A stretch of DNA of 45,172 nucleotides, from positions 1-45,172 of the forward strand of contig WGBG01000123.1 of assembly GCA_015494395.1 (NCBI GenBank), given 5' to 3'. The notes beneath the pieces are model-generated. The model had not been told where the DNA came from. It did not search any database and worked only from the letters and a program-made list of their open reading frames with translations. The position numbers and the translations under genes were made by a program. This DNA comes from Deltaproteobacteria bacterium (GTDB taxonomy: Bacteria; Desulfobacterota; Dissulfuribacteria; Dissulfuribacterales; QOAL01). Of the stretch, positions 17,430 to 26,253 are shown one piece after another; the stretch's first letter is position 1, and the number at the start of each line of letters is the position of its first letter.

Positions 17430-17699
17430 GTGGTTTTAGATGCTGAAAGCAAAAAAGCAATAATCGAGAAGTTCAAGACCCATCCTACGGATACAGGTTC
17501 TCCAGAGGTGCAGATAGCGCTTCTAAGCTCTCGAATAGCGTATCTTACCGATCATTTCAAGGTACACAAGAAGGATCATGGTTCGCGCCGGGGACTTTTG
17601 AAACTGGTTGGACAGAGGCGCAGGCTTCTTGACTACCTCAAGGCCCAGGATGTTGAGAGATACAGAAGCCTTATCAAGGAACTTGGTATTCGTAAATAG
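17430..17699 (+). CDS. rpsO: 30S ribosomal protein S15
   Basis: An 89-residue primary 16S rRNA-binding protein with the normal family length. The signature [17 protein letters not shown] and the basic [21 protein letters not shown] are present. The start is GTG at 17430, supported by a strong GGAGG at 17416-17420. It has its own short leader of 46 bases after truB, as expected for an independently boosted ribosomal protein gene. Confidence 0.98.
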   Translation: MVLDAESKKAIIEKFKTHPTDTGSPEVQIALLSSRIAYLTDHFKVHKKDHGSRRGLLKLVGQRRRLLDYLKAQDVERYRSLIKELGIRK

Positions 17700-17756
17700 A
17701 AGAATCCTGCATTAAAGGCGGTATGGTTGCCTTGTGCGTCATCTGCAAGTGCTGAT

Positions 17757-17812
17757 TGAGCTTTTTGTGCTCAGGCGAAGTCTGTGATGGTGACAGGCAG
17801 CTACCTGTTCTT
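17757..17812 (+). promoter_or_regulatory. hairpins in the rpsO-pnp intergenic leader
   Basis: Two small stem-loops lie in the 207-base spacer: TGAGC/GCTCA (17757-17761 with 17769-17773) and ACAGG/CCTGT (17793-17797 with 17804-17808), the second followed by TCTTTT. They may act as a weak terminator after rpsO or as a processing site in the pnp leader; in E. coli the pnp leader hairpin is cut by RNase III for autoregulation. Stems are short, so this is tentative. Confidence 0.35.
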
Positions 17813-17906
17813 TTAACGACTGAGTGCGTTACCCCTGAATAATGTGCAATCCCAAAAGTCGTAATGAAAAAATCAGGGTGAATGTAAACAAGAGGAAAAT
17901 TGGTTA

Positions 17907-19988
17907 ATGATCAAATTAGAGACAAGGTTGAATAATACAGCAATATCCTTTGAAACCGGCAGGCTTGCAAAGCAGGCAAACGGCTCGGTTCTTGCGTCAT
18001 GCGGTGACACCCGTGTTCTGGTAACAGCCACGGCATCAGCAGAGCCAAGGGAGGGGGCAGATTTTCTGCCTCTCATGGTGGACTACCAGGAGATGTTTTA
18101 TGGTTCCGGCAAGATTCCCGGAAACTATTTCAGGCGGGAGATTGGGAGGCCAAGCGAGAAGGCGACACTCACTTCTCGACTCATAGACAGGCCGCTTCGT
18201 CCGCGTTTTCCCAACGGCTACACTTATGACACACAGATTATTGCTACAGTGCTCTCGGTTGATCCCTCCATTGACCCTGATGTTATTGCAATTACAGCAG
18301 CCTCTGCAGCACTGACTGTTTCCGACATACCCTTTGATGGACCAATTGCCGGTTTGAGGGTTGGCCGTGTTGACGGCAAATTTATCCCGAATCCAACTAT
18401 AGAACAGCTTTCACAGTCTGACATTGATATTGTGGTTGCCGGTTCCCGTGAGAATATAGTCATGGTTGAGGGATGGGCAGCGATCCTGCCTGAAGAAGAG
18501 GTGCTTGAGGCCATTCTGTTTGCCCGGGATGCCCTGAAACCTCTGATAGAGATTCAGGATGAGCTTGCTGAGAAGGCTGGCAAGCCGAAATTTGCTGTAC
18601 AGGCCCCTGAACCTGACAGCGAAGTGGTAGCCGCATTGGAGGAAAAGGGTGCAGAGCTTCTGAGAGAGGTGATCTCCATTCCTGAGAAGGTTGCCCGAAA
18701 CACCAGAAAGAGAGAGGTTAAGAAGCAGCTTGTTCAGGCCCTGGCCGAGTCATACCCCGACAGGGAGAAGGAGATTGGCGCTGCAATCAAGGATATTGAA
18801 AAGCGCTTGATGCGCCAGATGATAGTAAAGGAACGCCGCAGGCTTGATGGCCGTGGTTTTACAGATGTAAGACCCATCACATGCACTGTTGGTGAGCTTC
18901 CCAGGGCACACGGTTCAGCGGTCTTTACAAGGGGCGAGACACAGGTGCTTGCTGTGGCAACACTTGGAAGCGCTGATGATGAGCAGCGCATAGATACCCC
19001 CTTTGGTGACCGTTACAAGCCGTTTATGCTCCACTACAACTTTACCCCTTACAGTGTTGGCGAAGTAAGGATGATGCGAGGGCCTGCAAGGCGTGATATT
19101 GGTCATGGTGCATTGGCTGAGCGGGCTGTTGCAGCAGTTATCCCCCTGCCTGAGGATTTTCTCTATACAATCAGGGTGGTTTCCGAGGTGTTGGAGTCCA
19201 ACGGTTCATCATCCATGGCATCTGTCTGTGGTGCAACCCTTGCTTTGATGGATGCAGGTGTGCCTATACGGGACATGGTAAGCGGCGTTGCCATGGGGCT
19301 TATCAAGGATGAGGAGAGCGGTGAGGCAATTATCCTCACAGACATCCTTGGTGACGAAGACCATCTTGGAGATATGGATTTCAAGGTGGCAGGCACTGAG
19401 GAGGGGATTACCGCCCTTCAGATGGATATAAAAATTAATGAGATTGATGAGGATATACTCAAACGGGCCCTTTCACAGGCAAGAGAGGGGCGGATTCATA
19501 TTCTCGGGAAGATGCAGGAGACCATGAAGGAGCCACGCTCAAAGCTCTCGGAGTTTGCACCGAGAATTACCTCGATCAAGATAAATCCTGAGAAGATCAA
19601 GGATGTAATTGGCCCTGGCGGAAAGGTGATCAAGGGTATAATTGCAGATACCGGGGTCAAGATGGATGTTGATGATTCCGGTACAGTGAACATTTTTTCA
19701 TCGGATTCGCAAGCTGCTGACAAGGCACTGCAGATAGTTAAGGATATCACAAGAGAGCCGGAGATTGGCGAGGTCTATACAGGTACTGTAAAAAAGATTA
19801 TGGACTTTGGTGCCTTTGTGGAGATACTACCCCGGGTTGACGGGCTTGTTCACATCTCCCAGCTTGAAAAGCACCGCGTGGAAAATGTCCGTGACGTGTT
19901 AAAGGAGGGCGATACCGTAAAGGTAAAGGTCATAGATATAGACCGTCAGGGCCGAATCAAGCTTAGCAGAAAGGCACTGCTGGACTGA
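17907..19988 (+). CDS. pnp: polyribonucleotide nucleotidyltransferase (PNPase)
   Basis: A 693-residue 3'-5' phosphorolytic exoribonuclease, trimeric core of the RNA degradosome. Order: first RNase PH domain (with PGNYFRREIGRPSE), linker helices, second RNase PH domain (TRGETQVLAVATLG; catalytic ESNGSSSMASVCG and ILGDEDHLGDMDFKVAGT), KH domain with IGPGGKVIKG near 570, and S1 domain ending about residue 690. The glycine-rich and acidic extensions beyond S1 seen in some homologues are missing. AGAGGA lies about 9 bases before the ATG. The M16 peptidase gene follows after 5 bases. Confidence 0.98.
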   Translation: MIKLETRLNNTAISFETGRLAKQANGSVLASCGDTRVLVTATASAEPREGADFLPLMVDYQEMFYGSGKIPGNYFRREIGRPSEKATLTSRLIDRPLRPRFPNGYTYDTQIIATVLSVDPSIDPDVIAITAASAALTVSDIPFDGPIAGLRVGRVDGKFIPNPTIEQLSQSDIDIVVAGSRENIVMVEGWAAILPEEEVLEAILFARDALKPLIEIQDELAEKAGKPKFAVQAPEPDSEVVAALEEKGAELLREVISIPEKVARNTRKREVKKQLVQALAESYPDREKEIGAAIKDIEKRLMRQMIVKERRRLDGRGFTDVRPITCTVGELPRAHGSAVFTRGETQVLAVATLGSADDEQRIDTPFGDRYKPFMLHYNFTPYSVGEVRMMRGPARRDIGHGALAERAVAAVIPLPEDFLYTIRVVSEVLESNGSSSMASVCGATLALMDAGVPIRDMVSGVAMGLIKDEESGEAIILTDILGDEDHLGDMDFKVAGTEEGITALQMDIKINEIDEDILKRALSQAREGRIHILGKMQETMKEPRSKLSEFAPRITSIKINPEKIKDVIGPGGKVIKGIIADTGVKMDVDDSGTVNIFSSDSQAADKALQIVKDITREPEIGEVYTGTVKKIMDFGAFVEILPRVDGLVHISQLEKHRVENVRDVLKEGDTVKVKVIDIDRQGRIKLSRKALLD

Positions 19989-19993
19989 TTTTT

Positions 19994-21280
19994 ATGACAG
20001 GTAAAAAGATACAGAGCAGATTTGAAAAGACTGTTCTTCCAAACGGGCTCACTGTCATAACCGAGAGTGTGCCAGGCGTCCGTTCGGTAGCCATAGGCGT
20101 ATGGGTTAATGTTGGCTCAAGGGATGAGTTTCCCCAGGAGTCCGGTGTATCCCACTTTATTGAGCACATGATTTTCAAGGGTACTGAGCGCCGCAGTGCC
20201 TTTGATATTGCCAAAACCTTTGACCGTTTGGGCGGGTTTTCAAACGCTTTTACCTCCAGGGAGACTACCTGTTTTCACGCACGGGTCCTTGATACACATA
20301 TTGATACAATCAGTGATCTCCTTGCAGATATTGTCCTGAACTCCCGATTTGATGAGTCTGAGGTTGAGCGTGAACGCCAGGTAATACTCCAGGAAATCAA
20401 CATGGTTGAGGATACCCCTGACGACTATGTCCATGAACTGTTTAACAGTTTTATCTGGGGTGATAATCCACTTGGCCGGTCAATCCTTGGGTCCCGCGAT
20501 TCTGTTACTGCGGTAACCCCTGATTTTTTAAAGTCATTTGTAAACAAGGCATACGTTGCCCCCAGGACCTTAATTGCCGCTGCCGGAAACCTTTCCCATG
20601 AAGCATTCGTTGAGAGCATGGAGCGCCTGTTTGAGAAACTTCCTGCAGCAGATGCACAACTTCCCCACCGTATAACTCCGTCACTTGAAGGCGGTGCACG
20701 TTTTTATCAAAGGGAATGTGAACAGGTTCATATGTTGATGGGGTTTAACGGTATATCTGCCTCTGAAGAGATGCGTTACGCTGCCACATTAATGAATGTC
20801 ATTCTGGGCGGCTCAATGAGTTCAAGGCTCTTTCAGGAGGTGCGTGAAAAACGCGGGCTTGCATATTCAGTGTACTCATTTCTTACCTCTTACCACGACA
20901 GTGGTGTGATGGGTATGTATGCAGGCACTGCCCCCGAGTCGGTCTCAACCGTTGCAAATCTGATGCAGCATGAGCTTGAAAGGCTGTCGAAAGAGCCTGT
21001 CACCAGCTCAGAACTTGAGGATGCAAGGGACCAAGTCAAGGGCGCCATTTTTCTGGCGTCCGAGAATATGGATTCCCGCATGTCACGCATTGCCAAGAAT
21101 GAAATCAATCTTCATGACCAGGTCAGTTACGAGGAGATAGAACAGAGGTTTGATGAGATAACCCCTGATGACATCATGCAGGTTGCCGGGATGTGTCTCA
21201 ATTCGCCTGCTGCCCTTGTAACCTTGGGACCAGTGCCTGACGATGAAGCCAGGAGATGTGAGGAACTGCTTGGAAAATGA
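19994..21280 (+). CDS. M16-family zinc metallopeptidase (YmxG-like)
   Basis: A 428-residue inverzincin. The zinc site HFIEH occupies residues 54-58, with the distal glutamate in the EVERERQVILQEI segment about 75 residues later. The C-terminal half has the non-catalytic repeat with the REKRGLAYSVYSF loop. This is the single-chain mitochondrial-processing-peptidase-like type (YmxG/PqqL-like) that often follows pnp and precedes dut. No signal peptide is seen, so it is probably cytosolic. Its stop overlaps dut (ATGA). Confidence 0.92.
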   Translation: MTGKKIQSRFEKTVLPNGLTVITESVPGVRSVAIGVWVNVGSRDEFPQESGVSHFIEHMIFKGTERRSAFDIAKTFDRLGGFSNAFTSRETTCFHARVLDTHIDTISDLLADIVLNSRFDESEVERERQVILQEINMVEDTPDDYVHELFNSFIWGDNPLGRSILGSRDSVTAVTPDFLKSFVNKAYVAPRTLIAAAGNLSHEAFVESMERLFEKLPAADAQLPHRITPSLEGGARFYQRECEQVHMLMGFNGISASEEMRYAATLMNVILGGSMSSRLFQEVREKRGLAYSVYSFLTSYHDSGVMGMYAGTAPESVSTVANLMQHELERLSKEPVTSSELEDARDQVKGAIFLASENMDSRMSRIAKNEINLHDQVSYEEIEQRFDEITPDDIMQVAGMCLNSPAALVTLGPVPDDEARRCEELLGK

Positions 21281-21729
21281 GTGTTAAGGTGCAGATTAAA
21301 CGCCTTGCCAATGGAAAGGGGATTTCTCTGCCACGGTTCATGTCACAGATGGCTGCCGGCATGGATATAAGTGCAGCCATCCCTGCCCCTGTTACTGTGA
21401 AAAGCGGTGAAATCGTTTTGATTCCCACGGGATTTGCCGTTGCACTGCCGGAAGGTTATGAATTTCAGATACGGCCCAGGAGCGGGCTTGCCATAAAAAA
21501 GGGCCTTACAGTAATCAATGCCCCTGGAACCATAGACGCTGATTACCGGGGAGAGGTAAGGGTAGGGCTTATTAACCTGGGAAAGGAACCTGTTGAAATT
21601 AAGCCAGGTGAAAGAATAGCACAGATGGTGCTTTCAAGGGTGTGGCAGGTGGAATGGGAAGAAGTAGAGGATCTTGACGCTACCCGGCGTGGAGAAGGCG
21701 GTTTCGGACATACAGGTAGCACGGTGTGA
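21277..21729 (+). CDS. dut: deoxyuridine 5'-triphosphate nucleotidohydrolase (dUTPase)
   Basis: A trimeric dUTPase that hydrolyses dUTP to dUMP and PPi, 150 residues. All five family motifs are present: AAGMDISAA (I; Met replaces the common Tyr), RPRSGLAIK (II), GTIDADYRGEVRVGLIN (III, catalytic D87), GERIAQMVL (IV) and RGEGGFGHTG (V). The ATG overlaps the peptidase stop by four bases. It ends the rightward operon and is convergent with flaG; no clear terminator is visible in the 45 bases between. Confidence 0.97.
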   Translation: MSVKVQIKRLANGKGISLPRFMSQMAAGMDISAAIPAPVTVKSGEIVLIPTGFAVALPEGYEFQIRPRSGLAIKKGLTVINAPGTIDADYRGEVRVGLINLGKEPVEIKPGERIAQMVLSRVWQVEWEEVEDLDATRRGEGGFGHTGSTV

Positions 21730-21774
21730 AAGTTATTTGCGGGCTTTTGAAAAAAACATTATTTTCAGGCTGTT

Positions 21775-22239
21775 TTATATCTTCTTGTCAAAAAGCACTC
21801 CACTCATCTCTTTAAGTTTTTCTGCAAGGTCAAGAAGCTCTTCAGGTGGCAGTTGTTTGATTACTTCTCCAGTATCCTGATCAATGATTTTTACAACAGT
21901 CCTGCCTGTATCTTCATGCACGGAAAATTCCAGCCGGTTATGCTTTATTTCTTCAAGTGCATTATTAAGTTTTTGAACTGTCTCTTCGCTGTTCTCCCTG
22001 CTTGAAACCTGCTTGTCTTCTCCTGAAGTCCCTTTACCTGGCTGCTGGGACTGTACAATGCTAACTTCAGGGGCTGATGCACTGTCTGAGGGTGTTCTCG
22101 GAAGATTGATGCCGGTTCCGGGCGGGGAACTGTCACTGTAAGTGCCAGCTTTTCGTTTCTCCTGTCCGGCAGGTGTACCAGTCTGCCTTATTTGAGACGG
22201 TTGGTATTTTACTGCATTTGCAGTATCACTGATTATCAT
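21775..22239 (-). CDS. flaG: FlaG family protein
   Basis: A 154-residue protein with a disordered Ser/Pro/Gln-rich N-terminal part and a conserved FlaG domain in the last 55 residues (LEFSVHEDTGRTVVKIID, then GEVIKQLPPEELLDLAEKL). FlaG affects flagellar filament length in several bacteria. The ATG at 22239 has GGAGAG six bases upstream and is preferred; the frame extends to a TTG at 22260. It is last in the fliC-fliD-fliS-fliT-like-flaG set. Confidence 0.92.
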   Translation of the reverse strand: MIISDTANAVKYQPSQIRQTGTPAGQEKRKAGTYSDSSPPGTGINLPRTPSDSASAPEVSIVQSQQPGKGTSGEDKQVSSRENSEETVQKLNNALEEIKHNRLEFSVHEDTGRTVVKIIDQDTGEVIKQLPPEELLDLAEKLKEMSGVLFDKKI

Positions 22240-22297
22240 GATATCTCTCCAACAAATCAAAAATAAATTTCAATTTAAGTTTCAAACAAGAAGTAGT

Positions 22298-22603
22298 TCA
22301 TGCGGCTGTCTGTGTAGCATACTGTTTAAGGACATATTTTTGTCTTGCTAACCGCTGCATTTGCCTTTTTAATCTGGCACGTTCATCAGCAATTATTTTT
22401 ACGCACTGCAATTCAAGTTTAAGTGTGTCTTCAAGGATCTGGGTCGCCTGTTCCGAGTCCGGCCAGCCTGCATCTTCAAAGCGGGCAAACAGATGGTTTC
22501 GTTCCTCCAGTAATGGTGCAAGCTTTCCCTTATCATAACTGGTTCTCAGGATATCAAGCACAATCCTTGTAAGTTCGTTGTACCGCAGATAATCCTGTAT
22601 CAT
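22298..22603 (-). CDS. FliT-like flagellar export chaperone (putative)
   Basis: A 101-residue all-helical charged protein located directly after fliS. Length, helix content and the pattern LLEERNHLFARFE followed by a second amphipathic helix (TLKLELQCVKIIADERARLK) fit the loosely conserved FliT/FliS-partner chaperones, which in other bacteria bind FliD or export components. I place the start at the ATG 22603, five bases after the fliS stop. A longer reading from 22684 would overlap fliS by about 77 bases. The assignment rests on position and shape, not on a diagnostic motif. Confidence 0.65.
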   Translation of the reverse strand: MIQDYLRYNELTRIVLDILRTSYDKGKLAPLLEERNHLFARFEDAGWPDSEQATQILEDTLKLELQCVKIIADERARLKRQMQRLARQKYVLKQYATQTAA

Positions 22604-22607
22604 TTGT

Positions 22608-23072
22608 TTAATACCCGGCAGCCGCCTGAATTGGCTCGTTTCGGGTATGTGATGCTTCAGCCCCGTTATCTGTTGTGCTGCCATTATGACCGTTTTGTTC
22701 TCTTCTAATCTCAGACCAGGCCTGGCCGAGCGGCTTCATGGTGTTTATGACTTCATCTATAAGATGGACATCATTCTTTACATTTGCCATCAGAAGTCTG
22801 TTGGTTGCAAAAGAGTAAAGAACGTACAGGTTTTCAGCTATTTCTCCACCCTTTTCCATGTCAAGGGATGCCTGGAGTTCACCTATTATTGTCAGGGCAT
22901 GGCCGAGTTTTTCGCCCTTTATGGCTGTCTGGCCCTTTTCCATTGCATCCTTGGCAGTCATAAGTGAGCGCTCCATGGCCTGATATAGTCTCTCTATTAT
23001 TGCAGCAGGCGGGAGTGTGAGGATGTCATTCTGCTGGTAAGCCTTGTACATGTTATTTGGCCTGGCATACAT
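22608..23072 (-). CDS. fliS: flagellar export chaperone FliS
   Basis: FliS binds the C-terminus of flagellin and prevents premature polymerisation in the cytosol. The 154-residue protein has the family opening (YKAYQQNDILTLPPAAIIERLYQ, residues 10 onward, not exact for the usual LLxMLYD) and the helix pair around ALTIIGELQASLDMEKGGEIAENLYVLY. The C-terminal 30 residues are a polar, poorly conserved tail. AAGGA precedes the ATG. It follows fliD by 7 bases. Confidence 0.93.
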   Translation of the reverse strand: MYARPNNMYKAYQQNDILTLPPAAIIERLYQAMERSLMTAKDAMEKGQTAIKGEKLGHALTIIGELQASLDMEKGGEIAENLYVLYSFATNRLLMANVKNDVHLIDEVINTMKPLGQAWSEIRREQNGHNGSTTDNGAEASHTRNEPIQAAAGY

Positions 23073-23079
23073 GGTCCTT

Positions 23080-24498
23080 TTATCCTTTTCGTGAAATATA
23101 GGAGTTTATGTTTGAAATAGAAGAAAGCTGCTGTTCAAGTCGGGACGCCGTGTCCTGGAACTGTGCCATCAGGAGTTCAAGGTGATTGAACTGCTTGCGC
23201 ATGTTTTCTTCACGCTTTGCAAATCGTACTTCCATCTGCTCTATGCGGTCTTCAATGTCGTCTATTGAATCCTGCATCCCCTTTTCCTTGGCTGACAGGA
23301 TTCCAGTGGAACTCTTGAGGTAGCCATCAAGGAAGTTGTACATCTTTACCGCAATGCCTTCGTTGTCTGTTTCATCAGACGTAAAGAATGTTGCAACATC
23401 ATCAGGATACGTCTCCATTGCGCTGTTGAGCTTGTCCTTGTCAAGGCTCAGGTGTCCGCTGTCATCAATTTCGATCCCCAACTTGCTGAGGCTGTTAACA
23501 GAGCTGTCAACACCATCGACACCCTGGTAAACCATGGAAGAAAGTGACTGCGCTATTCTGCTTACCGTACTGTCACCAAGAAGGGTGCCGTTTGTTGCCT
23601 GATCCCCGTTGTATGCAGTCTGCTCTGCAAGTGTATCAATTAACGCATTGTAACTCTTTATAAAACTGTCCAGTTTTTTTGTAAGACCGCTGTAGTTTTT
23701 GGTAGAACTTACAGAAACGGTCCTGGCAGGGTCAGCGTCTTTCAAGGTGATGGTTATTCCATCGATAAGATCATCAATTTCATTGGTAGAACGTACTATA
23801 TTGGCAATGCCGTTAACGGTAAGAACTGCATCAGCCGCTGCCTGTGTCTCTGTCAGTGTCTGGGCTGCAGGGTCTGTGTAGATTGATGACAGGCCTGCAT
23901 TGTCAGTGTTTATGCCATCATCATCCTGCATGGTAAGAGTGATGGTGTTGGATGCGCCGGTCTCTTTGCCTTGAAGCGTAAGGTAGTAGTTTGTTCCATC
24001 GTAAATGACCCCGGCTGTTACATCGGTATCGCTCTCATTTATGGCCTGTGCAATTCCTGCCAGGGTGTTATGGTCGCTGTCTATGGTAATGTCAACAGAG
24101 TCATTGCTTCCAACCTGTATTGTCAGTGTTCCGGTTCCAATCTCGGTATCTGATGCGGAAAATGCAGCACCTCTGACATGCTGTTCGCTGGCAATGTTGT
24201 TGACAATGATATTGTAATTGCCGGGTTGAACATCATCCCCGGCGGAAACTTTAAGTATATCCGTGTCACTGGATGTGGCGCTGTAGGAAATGAAATCATC
24301 AGAAGACTTTAATGAGCTGACAGCAGATTTGAGATCCGACATGGAACTTTTTACCACTCCAAGCGCGGTAATTTTTGCCTGGTACGCCGCTTCTTTCTGC
24401 TGCAGAAGCATTTCCGGGCGTCTTTCCAGACTCATCAACTGAGAGATGATGGAGTCTGTATCAAGCCCGGACATGAGTCCTGATACGCCGAGTCCCAT
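23080..24498 (-). CDS. fliD: flagellar filament capping protein FliD (HAP2)
   Basis: FliD forms the cap under which flagellin subunits assemble at the filament tip. The 472-residue protein has the conserved N-terminal segment (VSGLMSGLDTDSIISQLM, residues 5-22), D2/D3-like beta-rich middle domains, and a C-terminal coiled coil (KEENMRKQFNHLELLMAQFQ-like heptads) ending SSISN. GAGG lies 7 bases before the ATG. A stem-loop separates it from fliC upstream, so it is probably read from the fliC promoter at lower level. Confidence 0.96.
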   Translation of the reverse strand: MGLGVSGLMSGLDTDSIISQLMSLERRPEMLLQQKEAAYQAKITALGVVKSSMSDLKSAVSSLKSSDDFISYSATSSDTDILKVSAGDDVQPGNYNIIVNNIASEQHVRGAAFSASDTEIGTGTLTIQVGSNDSVDITIDSDHNTLAGIAQAINESDTDVTAGVIYDGTNYYLTLQGKETGASNTITLTMQDDDGINTDNAGLSSIYTDPAAQTLTETQAAADAVLTVNGIANIVRSTNEIDDLIDGITITLKDADPARTVSVSSTKNYSGLTKKLDSFIKSYNALIDTLAEQTAYNGDQATNGTLLGDSTVSRIAQSLSSMVYQGVDGVDSSVNSLSKLGIEIDDSGHLSLDKDKLNSAMETYPDDVATFFTSDETDNEGIAVKMYNFLDGYLKSSTGILSAKEKGMQDSIDDIEDRIEQMEVRFAKREENMRKQFNHLELLMAQFQDTASRLEQQLSSISNINSYISRKG

Positions 24499-24532
24499 GA
24501 TAAAACCTCTATGATTTCAGTGAATTAATATT

Positions 24533-24556
24533 GGGAGACGGCTCTTGCCGCCTCCC
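24533..24556 (-). terminator. stem-loop between fliC and fliD
   Basis: GGGAGACGGC (24533-24542) pairs with GCCGCCTCCC (24547-24556) around a TCTT loop, nine pairs with one A/C mismatch. It begins about 20 bases after the fliC stop. There is no proper T-run on the minus strand, so it is more likely a partial terminator or a 3' stabilising structure that keeps fliC mRNA above fliD. Confidence 0.6.
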
Positions 24557-24577
24557 TGTTAATTGATGTTTTATTGT

Positions 24578-26086
24578 TTACTGAAGAAGTGTCAATGCTG
24601 CCTGGGGAAGTGTGTTTGCCTGTGCAAGCATTGCAGTGCCAGACTGCTGCAGGATCTGTGCCCGGGTCATGTTGGCTGTTTCCTCTGCAAAGTCAGCATC
24701 CATGATTCGTGACCTGGCTGCTGATATATTTTCAGAAACATTCATAAGGTTGGAGATGGTTGACTCAAAACGATTCTGCACGGCACCCAGATCAGCTCTC
24801 AGATCATCAATGTAGGAAAGCGCTCCGTCAATGACGTTAATAGCGGCATTCGCCCCATTCTGGGTTCCTACATCAATTTCACTTACCTTCTCGAGGCTTG
24901 AAGAGTATGCAGTGTCTGCAGCGGTAACGAGATCTGATGCAACATTACTGGTAACAGTATAGTTTTTGGCGGAATCAAACACCACGGTGCCACCTACGGT
25001 CGCACTGCCAGTACCTGTAACATTTACGGTATCTGCTGTCTCAGAACTTGCAGTATCCCACGTAGCGCCGGTGGCAAAATTATCAGGATGTTTGATGCCG
25101 ACCAGATCAAATGTCCTGCTACCAGAGGCCCCTTCGATTGTTATGTCATATCCTTCACTATTGGTTAGAAGGATTGCGTCTTTGGAATCATTGAGGGTAG
25201 CCGTGACCCCTGTTTTCCCTGATACATCATTTATAGCCTTTGCGAGATCAGTCAGGTCATCGGTGTCTGATATCTGTGCACTGATTCGTATTTCGTCACT
25301 TTCATTCTGGCCATACATATCAAAAGCGACGGTGCCTGCACTGTTGACATTATCAATTTTGGCGTATGTTACAGCTGCAGCGTTGACTCCTGATGCGTCA
25401 GCCTTGTTATTAATTGCAGTGGCAATGTCTCTTGCCGAATCACCAGCGCCAACAGTTACGGAAGCGGTACCAAGGGAACCCTCTATTGTGAGCGTCTGGG
25501 CTGCTACATTATTGGTGGTACCGCTAACGGCATTTGAAATAGATCCGGTAGAATATACAGTATTAAACCTGTTGTAACCGATTTTGGTAGCACGGGTATC
25601 GCCCATCTGAACATTGATGATCTGATTGGCCTCAGCTCCTACGTGGATTTTTGCGTTACCGAAGGTGCCATCAAGCAGCTTCTTGCCGTTAAACGCAGTA
25701 GTGTTGGCAATACGATTAAGTTCGGCCTGGAGCTGTGACACTTCTTTCTGGAGACTTGCCCTGTCTGACGCGGTGTTGGTATCATTTGCAGACTGGACTG
25801 CAAGTTCTCTCATTCTCTGAAGTATATTGGTTGATTCCTGAAGGGCACCTTCAGCAGTTTGTGCCATTGAAATACCATCATTGGCATTTCTAACTGCTTG
25901 GTTCAGACCTCTTACTTGAGCTGTCATCCGGTCTGAAATGGCAAGGCCAGCAGCGTCGTCCTTTGCGCTGTTGATTCTGAGTCCTGTGGAGAGTCTCTGA
26001 ATGGAACGGGTGAGTGATTTGTTTGTTCCTACGAGGTTTCTCTGGGCGTTAAGTGAAGATACATTGGTATTAACAACTAGTGCCAT
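24578..26086 (-). CDS. fliC: flagellin
   Basis: The filament subunit, 502 residues. The N-terminal D0/D1 region ([18 protein letters not shown], then [20 protein letters not shown]) and C-terminal D1/D0 region ([12 protein letters not shown] through ALTLLQ) match the family exactly. The middle, about residues 175-400, is a variable surface-exposed domain rich in Thr, Ser and Asn, the place where O-linked glycans are usually attached. GGAGG lies 8 bases before the ATG. A sigma-28 promoter lies about 110 bases upstream, and the Maf and TPR-glycosyltransferase genes diverge from the same region, which implies a glycosylated filament. Confidence 0.98.
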   Translation of the reverse strand: MALVVNTNVSSLNAQRNLVGTNKSLTRSIQRLSTGLRINSAKDDAAGLAISDRMTAQVRGLNQAVRNANDGISMAQTAEGALQESTNILQRMRELAVQSANDTNTASDRASLQKEVSQLQAELNRIANTTAFNGKKLLDGTFGNAKIHVGAEANQIINVQMGDTRATKIGYNRFNTVYSTGSISNAVSGTTNNVAAQTLTIEGSLGTASVTVGAGDSARDIATAINNKADASGVNAAAVTYAKIDNVNSAGTVAFDMYGQNESDEIRISAQISDTDDLTDLAKAINDVSGKTGVTATLNDSKDAILLTNSEGYDITIEGASGSRTFDLVGIKHPDNFATGATWDTASSETADTVNVTGTGSATVGGTVVFDSAKNYTVTSNVASDLVTAADTAYSSSLEKVSEIDVGTQNGANAAINVIDGALSYIDDLRADLGAVQNRFESTISNLMNVSENISAARSRIMDADFAEETANMTRAQILQQSGTAMLAQANTLPQAALTLLQ

Positions 26087-26202
26087 GATATAATCCTCCG
26101 TGATTATTTGTTTGGGCTTTCCTTGCCCTGTATTTTTTTATTTAAGGGAAACTGGCTGATTACCTAAAACCTCCTGTGCCCTAAATTTTCCCTTTTGTAT
26201 TT

Positions 26203-26230
26203 ATATCGGCACCATGTAGTATGGACTTTA
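26203..26230 (-). promoter_or_regulatory. sigma-28 (FliA) promoter of fliC
   Basis: On the minus strand TAAAGTCC (26230-26223) is followed after 12 bases by GCCGATAT (26210-26203). The FliA consensus is TAAAGTTT-N11-GCCGATAA. Predicted start is near 26196, leaving a leader of about 110 bases with a GGGAAA/TTTCCC pairing and ACGGAGG at the ribosome binding site. The -35 end is only 24 bases from the ATG of the divergent Maf gene. Confidence 0.82.
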
Positions 26231-26253
26231 ATTTTTTCTAAGCATGGGATGGC

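Noticed and set aside
21730-21774. Terminator between dut and flaG
   Set aside because: Only a weak TGAAAA/TTTTCA pairing is present, without a GC-rich stem.
24966-25577. 203-residue open frame antisense to flagellin
   Set aside because: It mirrors the low-complexity Thr/Ser/Ala middle of fliC, has no ribosome binding site and no recognisable domain.
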